Origin: Desulfitobacterium dehalogenans ATCC 51507
GTDB lineage: Bacteria > Bacillota > Desulfitobacteriia > Desulfitobacteriales > Desulfitobacteriaceae
NCBI RefSeq assembly: GCF_000243155.2
Contig: NC_018017.1
Span: 1,550,001 to 1,614,000 of the forward strand
Reading direction: 5' to 3'
DNA length: 64,000 nt
Part shown: piece after piece, positions 1-8,797 of the stretch
Numbering within the stretch: the stretch's first letter is position 1
How the letters are laid out: each line of letters starts with the position of its first letter
Notes under the pieces: model-generated
Databases searched by the model: none
Told to the model about the DNA's origin: nothing
Seen by the model: the letters and a program-made list of their open reading frames with translations, nothing else
Program-made: the position numbers and the translations under genes

Positions 1-102
1 GAAGGGATAGCCTATCGGCATGTGATTAACAAAAAGGAGACGGATATTCCTAAGCTGGCGGAACAGATGGTGGATATTTATATCTATGGAGTGGGGATTT
101 AA
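1..102 (+). CDS. C-terminal end of an unidentified protein (possibly TetR-type regulator)
   Basis: The frame is open from the first base and ends with TAA at 100-102, giving the last 33 residues of a protein whose start lies outside the window. The tail is hydrophobic and helical (ending IYIYGVGI). TetR-family effector domains often end this way, but there is too little sequence to decide, and no function is claimed. The next gene starts 38 bases downstream with its own ribosome site. Confidence 0.6.
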   Translation, partial: EGIAYRHVINKKETDIPKLAEQMVDIYIYGVGI

Positions 103-139
103 TCCTTTAGCTATTACGTAAGAAGAGGTGGGATTGTAA

Positions 140-559
140 ATGAAAGAGGGTTCAAGTACAATCGACCGCAATCACACGAATCTGAATTCTTACCTTAAAT
201 CGATCAACCGGGTTATCGCCGAAGCTTTAAATGTCGATGAAACAAGCAGAATATCGGTTCAGACTAGCAAGACTCTTTTAAATGAAGCCTATCTTCAATA
301 TAAAGATAGTTTGCAGAATAAAGATGACTTGCAGAATGAAACCCTGAGTCAGGAATTGTATTTAATGATTAAACGCTATCTGGAACCCTATCAGAACATC
401 ATTGAAATACGGAAGGAATTGGAACAGGTTAAAAACAGCAAGTTCAGCCAAATCGAGAAGATTTGTCGGGAACTCTCTTATGGGGAGATCATTTTAAAAG
501 TGCAAAACGGCAATCCTGTTTTAATAGAGTCTCTGAAAAAACAGGTGAAATTGATATAA
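140..559 (+). CDS. Hypothetical protein with DUF2292-like C-terminus
   Basis: This encodes 139 residues from ATG, preceded by a good ribosome site (AGAAGAGGTGGG). It has no signal peptide or membrane segment. Residues 1-105 are polar and helical with coiled-coil character. The last 30 residues (ELSYGEIILKVQNGNPVLIE and onward) match the pattern of the small DUF2292 proteins, in which a short helix is followed by two strands built on a YGxI-x-DG/NG-x-xIE motif. Those proteins are common in Gram-positive bacteria and have no established function. A longer N-terminal extension fused to such a unit is unusual. It is followed by a hairpin terminator, so it appears to be a single-gene unit. The family link is my inference from the motif. 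Confidence 0.7.
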   Translation: MKEGSSTIDRNHTNLNSYLKSINRVIAEALNVDETSRISVQTSKTLLNEAYLQYKDSLQNKDDLQNETLSQELYLMIKRYLEPYQNIIEIRKELEQVKNSKFSQIEKICRELSYGEIILKVQNGNPVLIESLKKQVKLI

Positions 560-612
560 ACTCCAATGATTAATCATAAAGAAACCTAATATTTTCCCGA
601 GCGGAAGACCGC

Positions 613-665
613 AGGGAGCATTAAATAGCAAGGATTTCTCCTTTATATTTATGCTCCCTTTTTAT
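613..665 (+). terminator. Rho-independent terminator
   Basis: AGGGAGCAT at 613-621 pairs with ATGCTCCCT at 651-659, and a T-rich tract follows at once. The stem can extend inward through AAAT/ATTT. It ends the DUF2292-like gene and separates it from the molybdoenzyme operon. Confidence 0.8.
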
Positions 666-735
666 TTTCTCCAAGAAAATAGGAAAGGTCAAAAAATCAA
701 ATCAAACATTTTTTAGAAGGGAGTCAAAAATTTAA

Positions 736-990
736 ATGATTGTGTGGTGGTCCTATACTATTATTTCCGATCGATGTAAACGATGTCTGAAATGCCTGGA
801 TGCATGCCCTGCGGGGGCCATCCTTCGGCCTGAACATGGTCCTCTCCGCATCCAAGAAGAAATTTGCATTCGGTGCGGCCAATGTATGCCTCAGTGTGCT
901 TTTAGAGCCATCTCAAAAGTATTAAAACCTAAAATCGCTAAGAGTGGAGAAAGAAAGGAGATTAACTATGCCGGCATCCATAATTCCTAA
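736..990 (+). CDS. Small two-cluster 4Fe-4S ferredoxin
   Basis: This 84-residue protein carries two CxxCxxCxxxCP-type motifs (CKRCLKCLDACPAG at about residues 14-27, and CIRCGQCMPQCAF further on), as in 2[4Fe-4S] ferredoxins. A purine-rich ribosome site (GAAGGGAG) lies 13 bases before the ATG. The 3' end overlaps the start of the next gene by 23 bases, so the two are probably translationally coupled. It is the first gene of the operon for the Tat-less molybdopterin oxidoreductase. It likely passes electrons to or from that catalytic subunit in the cytoplasm. It has no export signal. A dedicated small ferredoxin in front of a DmsA-like subunit is not part of the classical DmsABC set. Confidence 0.85.
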   Translation: MIVWWSYTIISDRCKRCLKCLDACPAGAILRPEHGPLRIQEEICIRCGQCMPQCAFRAISKVLKPKIAKSGERKEINYAGIHNS

Positions 991-3280
991 ACCAGACGGT
1001 GGCAAGGTTGTCAAGACCAATTGCTTTGAATGTCACGCCAAATGCGGTGTTCTCGCCCACGTGGACAGCTCCGGAACATTGGTTAAAGTTGAAGGAAATC
1101 CGGAAGACCCGCGCAACCAGGGCCGCTTATGTCCCAAGGGACGTTCGGCGGTCCAGATTTTAAATGACCCCCACCGGGTAAATTATCCTCTGAAAAGAGT
1201 TGGCAAAAGAGGGGAGGGCAAATGGGAGCGGATTTCCTGGGATGAAGCCATGGATACCATAGAAAAACGCCTGAAAGAGTATAAGAAAAATTTCGGCGGG
1301 GAATCGGTTGTCTTCGGACAGGGAACCGGGAGAGGGACGAACCAATGGAACCACCGGCTGGGCAATACCCTGGGAGTCAATCATTGGTGTTCACCGGCCC
1401 ATATCTGTTTGTTGCCCCTTATGACCACTTCCCTGTATATGTTCGGCATGCTACCCATCTGGGACGGGTGTGATTTCGAACGCAGCCAATGTATGGTATT
1501 CTGGGGTTCCAACCTGGTCTGGACCGAAGCCACGATTTCAGCGGGAGAGGTGGGCCGCAGCCGCAATAGGGGAGCCAAGATTATTGTCATCGATCCCAAC
1601 TATGAACATCCCCTGGCTTCCAGAGCTGATCATTTTCTTCCCGTGCGGCCGGGCAGCGACAGTGCTTTGGCCATGGCCTGGATTAATGTCATCATCGAAG
1701 AGGATCTTTATGACCACGACTTTGTTAAAAAGTGGACAAATGCCCCCATGCTCATCGATGCGGAAACCCTGGATCCCATTACGGAAGCAGCCTTTAAGAA
1801 GGAAGGCAATAAAGGGCAATTGATGATTTGGGATGAGATGACCCATTCCCCTCAACCCATTGGCAGTACCACAGCAAGTCCTGCCCTGAATATAACCCAA
1901 GAGATAACCTTAACGGATGGCAGAAAGATTACGGTTACCACAGCCTGGCAGATTCTGCGTCAACGGGCGGCTGCGATGCCTCCGGAAAAGGCGGCCAAAC
2001 TCTGCTGGCTGGAGACTGACAAAATCAAAGAAGCGGCCAGGATGTATGCCACAACAAAACCCGGTGCTATCACCGTGTTCCAGGGCATTGAAGAGCACAC
2101 TAACAGTAAGCATACCATTCAGGCCATTAACACGATCATGGCCATCACCGGAAATATCGATGTTTACGGCGGAAATATGTGGGTGCCTTTTTGGAATGAA
2201 ATGTTAGGACCGCGTCTGGCCGGAATGCCGCCGGAGTCCCATGCCCAAAAAAGACTCAGCAACTTTAAGCATTATCCCAACAGCCATCCTACCCAGGTCT
2301 GGGATGCGATCCTCACAGGCAAACCCTATCCCATCAAGGCCTATATCTCCGTCCAGGGGAATCCGATTTCCTGGTCGGAAAATTCCAATAAGGTGGTGGA
2401 AGCCCTTCATAAACTGGATTTTTTGGTGGTCATGGATTATTTTATGTCCCCGACGGCCAATCTGGCGGACATTGTCCTGCCTTCAGCTCATTGGACGGAA
2501 AGAGATTATATTGCCGATGAATTGTGCGGACGCTGGTTTTTTGGTCAGCAAAAAGCGGTGGAACCTTTGTATGAAAGACGTTCGGACATTACCTTTATGA
2601 GAGAGCTGGGCAGAAGACTGGACCCCAAGTGGTGGCCCTGGAAAACCAATGAGGAATTATTTGATTTCCAACTAGAGCCCTATAAAATAACCTGGGCTGA
2701 ATTAAAAGAGCAATGGATCTTTGAAAATACACCCTTTATAGAAAAACGCTATGAACAAAACGGTTTCCCGACGCCAAGCCAAAAACTGGAGATTTATTCC
2801 CTGATCTTTAAGTCCACGGACTCCGATCCCCTTCCGGACTATGAAGAACCGGCGGAAAGTCCTTACAGCCAACCGGGAGTAGCCAAAGATTATCCTTTTA
2901 TTTTAACGACCGGACGCCGCTATCCCAATTACTATCATTCGGCTTACCGGGGCATCCCTTATCTCAGAGAACTTGCCCCTGAGCCGAGAGTGTTTATCAA
3001 TTCAGAAACGGCCAAAAAGTTAGGCATAGGGGAAAATGAGGAGGTCTGGATTGAATCTCCCCACGGAAAAATCAAGATGAAAGCCCAGCTCACCGATGGG
3101 ATTCACCAACGGGTGATTGCTTTGCCCCACGGTTGGTGGCAAGCCTGTCCCGAACTTGGCCTGCCGGGGTATCCGGACAACATTGCCAATGCGAACTGTC
3201 TCATCAGTGACAAATACCATGACAAAGATCTTGGCACACCGGGTTCCCGTTCATCCCTGTGCAAGGTCTATAAGGCTTAA
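968..3280 (+). CDS. Molybdopterin oxidoreductase catalytic subunit, cytoplasmic (no Tat signal)
   Basis: This is a 770-residue member of the DMSO reductase superfamily that binds bis-MGD and one [4Fe-4S] cluster. I chose the ATG at 968 because AAAGGAG sits 7 bases before it; an in-frame ATG at 944 lacks such a site. Cluster ligands are Cys19, Cys22, Cys26 and Cys55 (CxxCxxxC ... CPKG). Typical family blocks follow: WERISWDEA, a VIDP segment, and the C-terminal cofactor domain with GRRYPNYYHS and LPHGWW. Cysteines near residues 140 and 147 (HWCSPAHIC) lie where the metal ligand is expected, suggesting Cys rather than Ser ligation. There is no twin-arginine leader, so the subunit should stay in the cytoplasm. 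The substrate cannot be told from sequence. It forms a complex with the next two genes. Confidence 0.9.
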   Translation: MPASIIPKPDGGKVVKTNCFECHAKCGVLAHVDSSGTLVKVEGNPEDPRNQGRLCPKGRSAVQILNDPHRVNYPLKRVGKRGEGKWERISWDEAMDTIEKRLKEYKKNFGGESVVFGQGTGRGTNQWNHRLGNTLGVNHWCSPAHICLLPLMTTSLYMFGMLPIWDGCDFERSQCMVFWGSNLVWTEATISAGEVGRSRNRGAKIIVIDPNYEHPLASRADHFLPVRPGSDSALAMAWINVIIEEDLYDHDFVKKWTNAPMLIDAETLDPITEAAFKKEGNKGQLMIWDEMTHSPQPIGSTTASPALNITQEITLTDGRKITVTTAWQILRQRAAAMPPEKAAKLCWLETDKIKEAARMYATTKPGAITVFQGIEEHTNSKHTIQAINTIMAITGNIDVYGGNMWVPFWNEMLGPRLAGMPPESHAQKRLSNFKHYPNSHPTQVWDAILTGKPYPIKAYISVQGNPISWSENSNKVVEALHKLDFLVVMDYFMSPTANLADIVLPSAHWTERDYIADELCGRWFFGQQKAVEPLYERRSDITFMRELGRRLDPKWWPWKTNEELFDFQLEPYKITWAELKEQWIFENTPFIEKRYEQNGFPTPSQKLEIYSLIFKSTDSDPLPDYEEPAESPYSQPGVAKDYPFILTTGRRYPNYYHSAYRGIPYLRELAPEPRVFINSETAKKLGIGENEEVWIESPHGKIKMKAQLTDGIHQRVIALPHGWWQACPELGLPGYPDNIANANCLISDKYHDKDLGTPGSRSSLCKVYKA

Positions 3281-3292
3281 GGGGGGAGAGAC

Positions 3293-3889
3293 ATGAGTAA
3301 ACATGACACGCTTCTGATTGATTTGGACAGATGTGTCGGGTGCATGGCCTGCACAGTGGCCTGCAAAATAGAGAATAGAGTAGATAATGGAGTATTCTGG
3401 AACAGGGTATACAAGATGGGGCCGGAAGGACAGTTTCCCGATAATTTGGATATGTTCTTTTTTCCCAGGCAGTGTATGCACTGTGAAGACCCTCTCTGCA
3501 TTAAAGTATGCCCCACCAAAGCGACCTATAAAACGGAAAACGGCGTGGTTTTAGTGGACCATAATAAATGCTATGGCTGCGGCTACTGTATCTGGGCCTG
3601 TCCTTATGATGCCCGAACCTTAAACAAGGAAAAAGGTATGGTGGAAAAATGCATGCTCTGTGCTCATTTGACGGAGAAAGGCGAAAAACCGGTCTGTGTG
3701 GCCACTTGTCTTGGCACTTGCCGTATCTTTGGGGATATCAATGACCCGAATTCGGAGATATCCATGTATCTGGCCGAACATCAGGACAGGGCCTTCCAGA
3801 TTCACCCTGAAATCGGAACGAAACCGTCGGTGATTTATCTAAGACCAAGGAAGGGGGCCAAAAGATTATGCCAGTCCAATTCCCGTTAG
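3293..3889 (+). CDS. DmsB/NrfC-like four-cluster iron-sulfur subunit
   Basis: The 198-residue protein has four Cys groups typical of electron-transfer subunits of complex iron-sulfur molybdoenzymes: CVGCMACTVAC, CMHCEDPLCIKVCP, CYGCGYCIWACP and CMLCAH...CVATC. Such subunits carry four [4Fe-4S] clusters and wire the catalytic subunit to the membrane anchor. GGGGGGAGAG precedes the ATG by a few bases. It begins 12 bases after the catalytic gene stops and overlaps the anchor gene by 22 bases, so the three are surely co-expressed. It has no Tat signal, in keeping with its partner. Confidence 0.93.
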   Translation: MSKHDTLLIDLDRCVGCMACTVACKIENRVDNGVFWNRVYKMGPEGQFPDNLDMFFFPRQCMHCEDPLCIKVCPTKATYKTENGVVLVDHNKCYGCGYCIWACPYDARTLNKEKGMVEKCMLCAHLTEKGEKPVCVATCLGTCRIFGDINDPNSEISMYLAEHQDRAFQIHPEIGTKPSVIYLRPRKGAKRLCQSNSR

Positions 3890-4716
3890 TTTTTTCAACC
3901 TTGTGCCAGCGTTTGGCTTTGGGTACCTATATGATGAGCTTGATCGCCGTTTATTTTCTGGGAGTGGAATTCAATCTGTCCGCCATTGCCCTGGCGGCTT
4001 TAGTGGTGTTTTGTGCCGGACTTCTTGCTTCTCTCGTTCACCTGGGCAGACCGAACAGGATCATGAATTCCTTTGCCAACCCCCAATCCCATCTGACCCA
4101 GGAAGGAATCCTGTCACCCTTTGTGGCCTTGTTTCTTTTCCTGCAAGCCTTGGACGGCTGGCTGATAGCTTTAAATTCAGCCTTGCTGGTGCTGGTGCAG
4201 GTCCTGGCGTTCCTATTTTCTATCGCCTTTATTTATTCCACCGGCTTGGTTTATCAGTTATTTGCCCGGCCGGCCTGGAAGAGTAAAATGGTCGGCGTCA
4301 ATTTCTTTCTTTCGTCCCTGGCCATTGGCTCCATTGGCGCTTATGCCTGGGGAGCTTTAAGTGGTTTAGACAATGTGACATCTTTATTGTATCTTAGTGC
4401 AGTGACCCAGATTCTGATCATTTTGGGTCAGCTTTACTACTCGGCCTATGTGAGAAGGCTCGGGTACGGAGTAGCCATCAATGTCCTGAGCGGGGAATTT
4501 AAAATGCCCTATCTGGGCTGGGTTATCACGGGAGTGGTCTTGCCCCTGGCGTTGATTGCTTATGCCGCTCTGTCCGGAGGCAGCGGCTCTATAGCTCTGG
4601 CCCTTTTGCTCAGCGCCCTCTTGGGATTGGTATTCTGGAGGATGTTCTTCTTCCTTGCCGGCAAGCATATTAAGTTTTTCCCTCAATATGAAAGTGATTT
4701 AAAGACGATTTTTTAG
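3868..4716 (+). CDS. DmsC-like membrane anchor subunit
   Basis: This is a 282-residue, strongly hydrophobic protein with about eight predicted membrane helices. The segment LVHLGRPNRIMNSF is a hallmark of the DmsC family, which anchors DMSO reductase-like complexes and exchanges electrons with menaquinol. It overlaps the FeS gene by 22 bases and ends the operon. With a catalytic subunit lacking a Tat signal, the complex should face the cytoplasm, unlike the two Dms complexes encoded at 42.9-51.0 kb. Confidence 0.9.
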   Translation: MPVQFPLVFSTLCQRLALGTYMMSLIAVYFLGVEFNLSAIALAALVVFCAGLLASLVHLGRPNRIMNSFANPQSHLTQEGILSPFVALFLFLQALDGWLIALNSALLVLVQVLAFLFSIAFIYSTGLVYQLFARPAWKSKMVGVNFFLSSLAIGSIGAYAWGALSGLDNVTSLLYLSAVTQILIILGQLYYSAYVRRLGYGVAINVLSGEFKMPYLGWVITGVVLPLALIAYAALSGGSGSIALALLLSALLGLVFWRMFFFLAGKHIKFFPQYESDLKTIF

Positions 4717-4899
4717 TACTTGCCGGGAAAGCGATAGTAAACTATTAAATAATGGATTGTACTTTTAAAATCCCGGATTGCCTTGTTTCTTGTTGCGGCA
4801 ATGACGAGGAGGCGGATAAAGCCTGGCAGTTGTTTATGACCAATGGGTATCATCCTTTTCTTCGTGTTAAATTGAGTTTATTTCATGGTTTAAATGTGT

Positions 4900-5023
4900 T
4901 ATAATCTAAGTAAGAGATATTCAGGGGCGGTGCCGCTGGATATCTCTTTTGAATTTGGGGATATAGAATTAACTGCTGACAGAAAAAGTGCTGACCTTTA
5001 CAGGATACAGCGCTTTTTTCTTT
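4900..5023 (+). promoter_or_regulatory. Leader region with two terminator-like hairpins
   Basis: The 351-base gap between the anchor gene and the amidohydrolase holds a TATAAT at 4900-4905 with only a poor -35. About ten bases on, AGAGATAT (4913-4920) pairs with ATATCTCT (4940-4947), enclosing a GC-rich inner stem and ending in TTTT. A second hairpin pairs AAAAGTGCTG (4984-4993) with CAGCGCTTTT (5008-5017, one G-T pair) followed by T residues. Both look like intrinsic terminators inside a 5' leader, so attenuation of the amidohydrolase gene is possible. I found no match to a known riboswitch. Nothing else is seen in 4717-4899. Confidence 0.45.
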
Positions 5024-5068
5024 GCATAATTTCAATTCTATACTATTTAAAATGAGGAGGAGATCAGA

Positions 5069-6208
5069 ATGCTATTAATTAAAAATGGAACGATTCTTAC
5101 TATGACGGGTGACCCTATTGGAAATGGACAAATATTAGTGGATGAGGGCAAAATCCTTTCCATAGGAAAGGGTATTTCCATACCTGAACATTGCGCAACA
5201 ATAGATGCTGGGGGCGGTTTTATCATGCCTGGCATGATTGATGCTCACTGCCATGTGGGGATGTGGGAGGACGGACTGGGCTTTGAGGGAGCGGACGGCA
5301 ATGAGGGGACTGATCCGGTGACACCGCAGCTTAGAGCCATCGATGCCATTAACCCAAGGGACAGATCTTTTGCGGAAGCCTATGAAAATGGTGTTACCTG
5401 CATCTGCACCGGTCCCGGCAGCTCCAATGTTATAGGGGGGCAATTTACCACGATTAAAACCAAAGGGATGAGGATAGACAAGATGATCCTTCAGGAAAGG
5501 GCGGCGATGAAGGTTGCTTTTGGCGAAAATCCCAAAACAAGATACAGTGCCAAGCAACAAATACCTTCTACGAGAATGGCCACCGCGGCTCTCTTAAGAG
5601 AGTATTTGTTTAAAACCCAAAATTATCTGGACCATAAAGAGAATAATTCTGGGTTTGACCTGAAGCTTGAAAGCCTAATCCCGGTGGTGAAGGGTGAGTT
5701 GAATGTCAAAGCCCATGTTCACAGAGCCGATGATATTTTTACGGCGATTCGTATAGCCAAAGAGTTTGGCCTTAAGATGACCTTGGAACACTGTACTGAG
5801 GGACATTTAATTGCTGATGAACTGGCAGGGGAAGGCTTTTCCGCAATCATCGGGCCATTCATTGGCCCCAGGGGGAAAGTGGAGTTAAAGGAGCTGACCT
5901 TTGATACGCCGGCGATCTTGCATGAAGCCGGGGTAAAAATAGCCTTAATGACCGACCACCCTGTAGTTCCCGTACATTATCTGCCCTTTTGCGCCGCCCT
6001 GGCGGTAAGAGCGGGATTAGATGAAGAAACCGCCCTCAGGGCCATAACAATTAATCCCGCCGAAATCCTGGGGATTTCGGAGCGGGTAGGTTCCCTTGAG
6101 GTTGATAAAGACGCAGATATTGTGGTCTTTGATAAACATCCCTTGGACGTTCAGGCGAGAACGACCTGGGTGCTGATCGATGGAGACGTTGTTTTTAAGA
6201 GGGGATAA
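5069..6208 (+). CDS. Amidohydrolase family protein (imidazolonepropionase-like)
   Basis: A 379-residue metal-dependent hydrolase of the amidohydrolase superfamily. The N-terminal beta-sandwich strand is followed by the metal-binding HxH motif in GMIDAHCHVG (about residues 54-63). Further His residues lie in KAHVHRADD and LEHCTEGH, and the catalytic Asp in LMTDHPV. The C-terminus closes with the usual DADIVVFDKHPL strand. The ribosome site AGGAGGAG is strong. The family covers imidazolonepropionases, dipeptidases and related cyclic amide hydrolases, and the substrate cannot be fixed here. It is cytosolic, with no signal peptide. It is followed 52 bases later by an ABC transporter, with no clear functional tie. 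Confidence 0.85.
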   Translation: MLLIKNGTILTMTGDPIGNGQILVDEGKILSIGKGISIPEHCATIDAGGGFIMPGMIDAHCHVGMWEDGLGFEGADGNEGTDPVTPQLRAIDAINPRDRSFAEAYENGVTCICTGPGSSNVIGGQFTTIKTKGMRIDKMILQERAAMKVAFGENPKTRYSAKQQIPSTRMATAALLREYLFKTQNYLDHKENNSGFDLKLESLIPVVKGELNVKAHVHRADDIFTAIRIAKEFGLKMTLEHCTEGHLIADELAGEGFSAIIGPFIGPRGKVELKELTFDTPAILHEAGVKIALMTDHPVVPVHYLPFCAALAVRAGLDEETALRAITINPAEILGISERVGSLEVDKDADIVVFDKHPLDVQARTTWVLIDGDVVFKRG

Positions 6209-6275
6209 GTATAAACAGAGGACGCCAAGCCAGAATAAGTATATCTGTTTGTGAGCATAGATGGGGGGCTGCGGC

Positions 6276-7160
6276 GTGAATGTCATCGAAATCAAGAATT
6301 TGACTAAATACTATGGCAAGTCCAGAGGAATCACCGATGTCAGCTTTAATGTGGAGGAAGGGGAGATTTTCGGCTTTATCGGGCCCAATGGGGCAGGGAA
6401 ATCCACGACGATCAGGACTTTGCTATCGTTGCTCTATCCCACCAGCGGCAGCGCAACGATCTTCGGCAAGGATTCCATTAAATATGCACCGGAAATTGCC
6501 AGGGATGTGGGCTATTTACCCTCTGAAGTTTTTTATTACGACAAAATGAAGGTGGGTGAACTGTTAAACTACGCGGCGAGTTTCTATAAGAAGGACTGCA
6601 GTAAAAGAATCAAGGAACTTGCCGGGATTATGGAGCTGGATCTGAGCAAGAGAATTGATGATTTATCCTTTGGCAACAAAAAGAAGGTGGGAATCGTTCA
6701 GGGCCTCCTGCATGAGCCGAGGCTGATCATTCTGGATGAACCGACCAGCGGCCTTGACCCGTTGATGCAGCAGAAATTCTTTGATCTGCTGTTGGAAGAA
6801 AACAGGAAAGGCGCTGCCATTCTTTTGTCTTCCCATATTTTAAGCGAGGTTCAGAGGCTGTGCAGCCGGGTAGCCATCATCAAGGATGGCAAAATTATTA
6901 GGCTGGAAAAGATAAGGGATTTAACGGAAAACAATTATAAGAAGTTCAAAATCGAGATCAAGGAAGAGATGAGCAAAGACCGCTTCGCCCTGGAGGGGAT
7001 CAATAACCTGGAGATCAAGGATGGGAAAGTGAGCTTTTTGTTCAAGGGGAATATCAATCACATTATAAAGAAGCTTGCGGAACTGGAAATAAACAATCTC
7101 TGGATCGAAGAGCCGAGCCTGGAGGAAATCTTTATCCATTATTATGAAAAGGAGGCCTGA
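6276..7160 (+). CDS. ABC transporter ATP-binding protein (ABC-2 exporter type)
   Basis: About 294 residues. Walker A is GPNGAGKST (about residues 39-47), the signature is LSFGNKKKVG, and Walker B is LIILDEPTSGLDP, followed by the switch His in LSSHIL. A C-terminal extension of about 80 residues is typical of BcrA/CcmA-type exporter ATPases. I prefer the GTG at 6276 (VNVIEIKNLTK) because a run of six G lies about 7 bases before it; an in-frame ATG at 6261 would overlap that site. The stop overlaps the start of the first permease gene by one base, so it is one operon with two permeases. Confidence 0.9.
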   Translation: MNVIEIKNLTKYYGKSRGITDVSFNVEEGEIFGFIGPNGAGKSTTIRTLLSLLYPTSGSATIFGKDSIKYAPEIARDVGYLPSEVFYYDKMKVGELLNYAASFYKKDCSKRIKELAGIMELDLSKRIDDLSFGNKKKVGIVQGLLHEPRLIILDEPTSGLDPLMQQKFFDLLLEENRKGAAILLSSHILSEVQRLCSRVAIIKDGKIIRLEKIRDLTENNYKKFKIEIKEEMSKDRFALEGINNLEIKDGKVSFLFKGNINHIIKKLAELEINNLWIEEPSLEEIFIHYYEKEA

Positions 7161-7960
7161 TGCTGATGAACATCTTTTGGCATGAGCTTAGGGCCTACCG
7201 CAAATCCATCATGATTTGGGCAGGTGCCATGACCCTGTTGGCGGTGGCCTATATTTTCCTTTTTCAAGGATTGGGTCGGGATATTGCAGATTTCAAGGCA
7301 TTTCTCAGCAACATGCCGGATGTGATGATAAAGAGCTTCAATATACTGGTTGAGAGCATCTCCACCCTGGAAGGCTTCTACTCTTTTGTCTTCTCCTTTG
7401 TCCTATTATGCGGGGCAATCCAGGCGATGAATCTCGGAACCGCTATCGTGTCCAAGGAGGTGCGGGATAAAACCGCGGATTTTCTGCTGACCAAACCGGT
7501 AAGCAGGATCGGGATCATCCTGTCCAAACTGCTGGCGGCTTTAGTTGTTTTGGTGATGACCAATATCATATACCTGGGCTTGACGACTTTCGCGGCGGTG
7601 GCGGTGGTCAGCAGGTTTAATCTGAAAGTATTCTTCCTGATTTCACTGACGCTGTTCTTTGTACAACTGCTCTTTCTGGCTCTGGGCATCCTGATTGCGG
7701 TGATCGCCGGAAAAATAAAGTCAGTGATCTCCGTATCTCTGAGCACTGTTTTTGGGCTCTATGTCCTGGGTTCCCTCGGCTCGATTCTTGGGGAAGAGAA
7801 TGTTCGGTACTTTTCGCCGTTCCGGTATTTTGATCCGGTGTATATCATCGACCATGCCGCTTATGAAACCTCTTTTGTCGTAACCGGTATGGTCTTGATC
7901 ATCGCCGCTATCGGGGTAAGTTGTCTGGTCTATGCGAAGAAAGATATCCATACTGTTTGA
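7160..7960 (+). CDS. ABC-2 type transporter permease
   Basis: 266 residues with about six predicted membrane helices. The cytoplasmic loop motif EVRDKTADFLLTKPVSR is typical of BcrB-like ABC-2 permeases. The start ATG at 7160 shares a base with the ATPase stop; a second ATG follows 6 bases on. It is paralogous to the next gene, with the same DKT-x-x-FLL-x-KPVSR block. The pair probably forms a heterodimeric export channel for a peptide antibiotic or lipid-like compound; the cargo is unknown. Confidence 0.88.
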   Translation: MLMNIFWHELRAYRKSIMIWAGAMTLLAVAYIFLFQGLGRDIADFKAFLSNMPDVMIKSFNILVESISTLEGFYSFVFSFVLLCGAIQAMNLGTAIVSKEVRDKTADFLLTKPVSRIGIILSKLLAALVVLVMTNIIYLGLTTFAAVAVVSRFNLKVFFLISLTLFFVQLLFLALGILIAVIAGKIKSVISVSLSTVFGLYVLGSLGSILGEENVRYFSPFRYFDPVYIIDHAAYETSFVVTGMVLIIAAIGVSCLVYAKKDIHTV

Positions 7961-7972
7961 GGAGGGATCGCG

Positions 7973-8770
7973 ATGAATATTTTTCTGAGAGAATTGAAGG
8001 CCCAGCGCCGATCACTGATCATTTGGAGTATCGTCATCTTTCTAATGATCGTTTCCTCCATCGGAAAGTTTACAGCTTATGCCGAAACAGGCCAATCCAT
8101 GAACGCATTATTGTCACAAATCCCCAGTTCGATCAAAGCGGTCTTGGGGATGGGGAATTTTGACCTGACCAAAGTCAGCGGATTTTATGGGATGTTATAT
8201 TTGTATCTTCTTTTATTGGCCACCGTTCACGCCTCTTTGCTGGGTGCCAATATCATCGCCAAGGAAGAGCGGGACAAAACCACAGAGTTTTTGCTGGTGA
8301 AGCCTGTCTCCAGAACACAAGTTATAACCGCCAAACTTTTGGCGGCCCTTTTCAATAGTGTGGTCTTCAACCTGGTTACCCTGATTCTTTCCATCGCTCT
8401 GATAGGGAAGTACGCCAAGGGAGAGGATATTACGGCAGAGATAGGGATCTTGATGGCCGGGATGTTTATTGTGCAGCTGATCTTCTTACTGATCGGCACC
8501 GCGACGGCAGCCGCCGGCAAGCGTCCGAAATCCGCTCCCTCGGTTGCGACGGCAATTTTACTGGTGACTTTCCTTATTTCGTCGGTGATCAAGATCAACA
8601 GCAGTCTTGCCCCTTTGAAATATCTAACCCCATTTGCTTATTTCGAGGCTGAAACTCTGCTGGAGGGCGGAGGATTCGAACCGGTATTTCTGCTTTTGTC
8701 CTCGGTGATCATTGTGCTGCTGTTTGTTATTACTTATGCTTCTTACAAAAGGAGAGACCTGCATGTTTAA
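7973..8770 (+). CDS. ABC-2 type transporter permease (second subunit)
   Basis: 265 residues, about six membrane helices, and the same loop motif (ERDKTTEFLLVKPVSR) as its upstream paralog. GAGGAGGGATCGCG gives a good ribosome site. It is the last gene of the exporter operon. Its 3' end faces the histidine kinase gene on the other strand across 27 bases, and I saw no strong terminator between them. Closeness to an envelope-modification operon with its own two-component system makes a shared role in antimicrobial resistance possible, though the two transcripts are convergent. Confidence 0.88.
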   Translation: MNIFLRELKAQRRSLIIWSIVIFLMIVSSIGKFTAYAETGQSMNALLSQIPSSIKAVLGMGNFDLTKVSGFYGMLYLYLLLLATVHASLLGANIIAKEERDKTTEFLLVKPVSRTQVITAKLLAALFNSVVFNLVTLILSIALIGKYAKGEDITAEIGILMAGMFIVQLIFLLIGTATAAAGKRPKSAPSVATAILLVTFLISSVIKINSSLAPLKYLTPFAYFEAETLLEGGGFEPVFLLLSSVIIVLLFVITYASYKRRDLHV

Positions 8771-8797
8771 AAACAGTCACTTTTTAAAATGACTAAG

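Noticed and set aside
4913-4950. Hairpin considered as a guanidine or other riboswitch
   Set aside because: The conserved loop and joining motifs of the guanidine classes and other common classes are absent.
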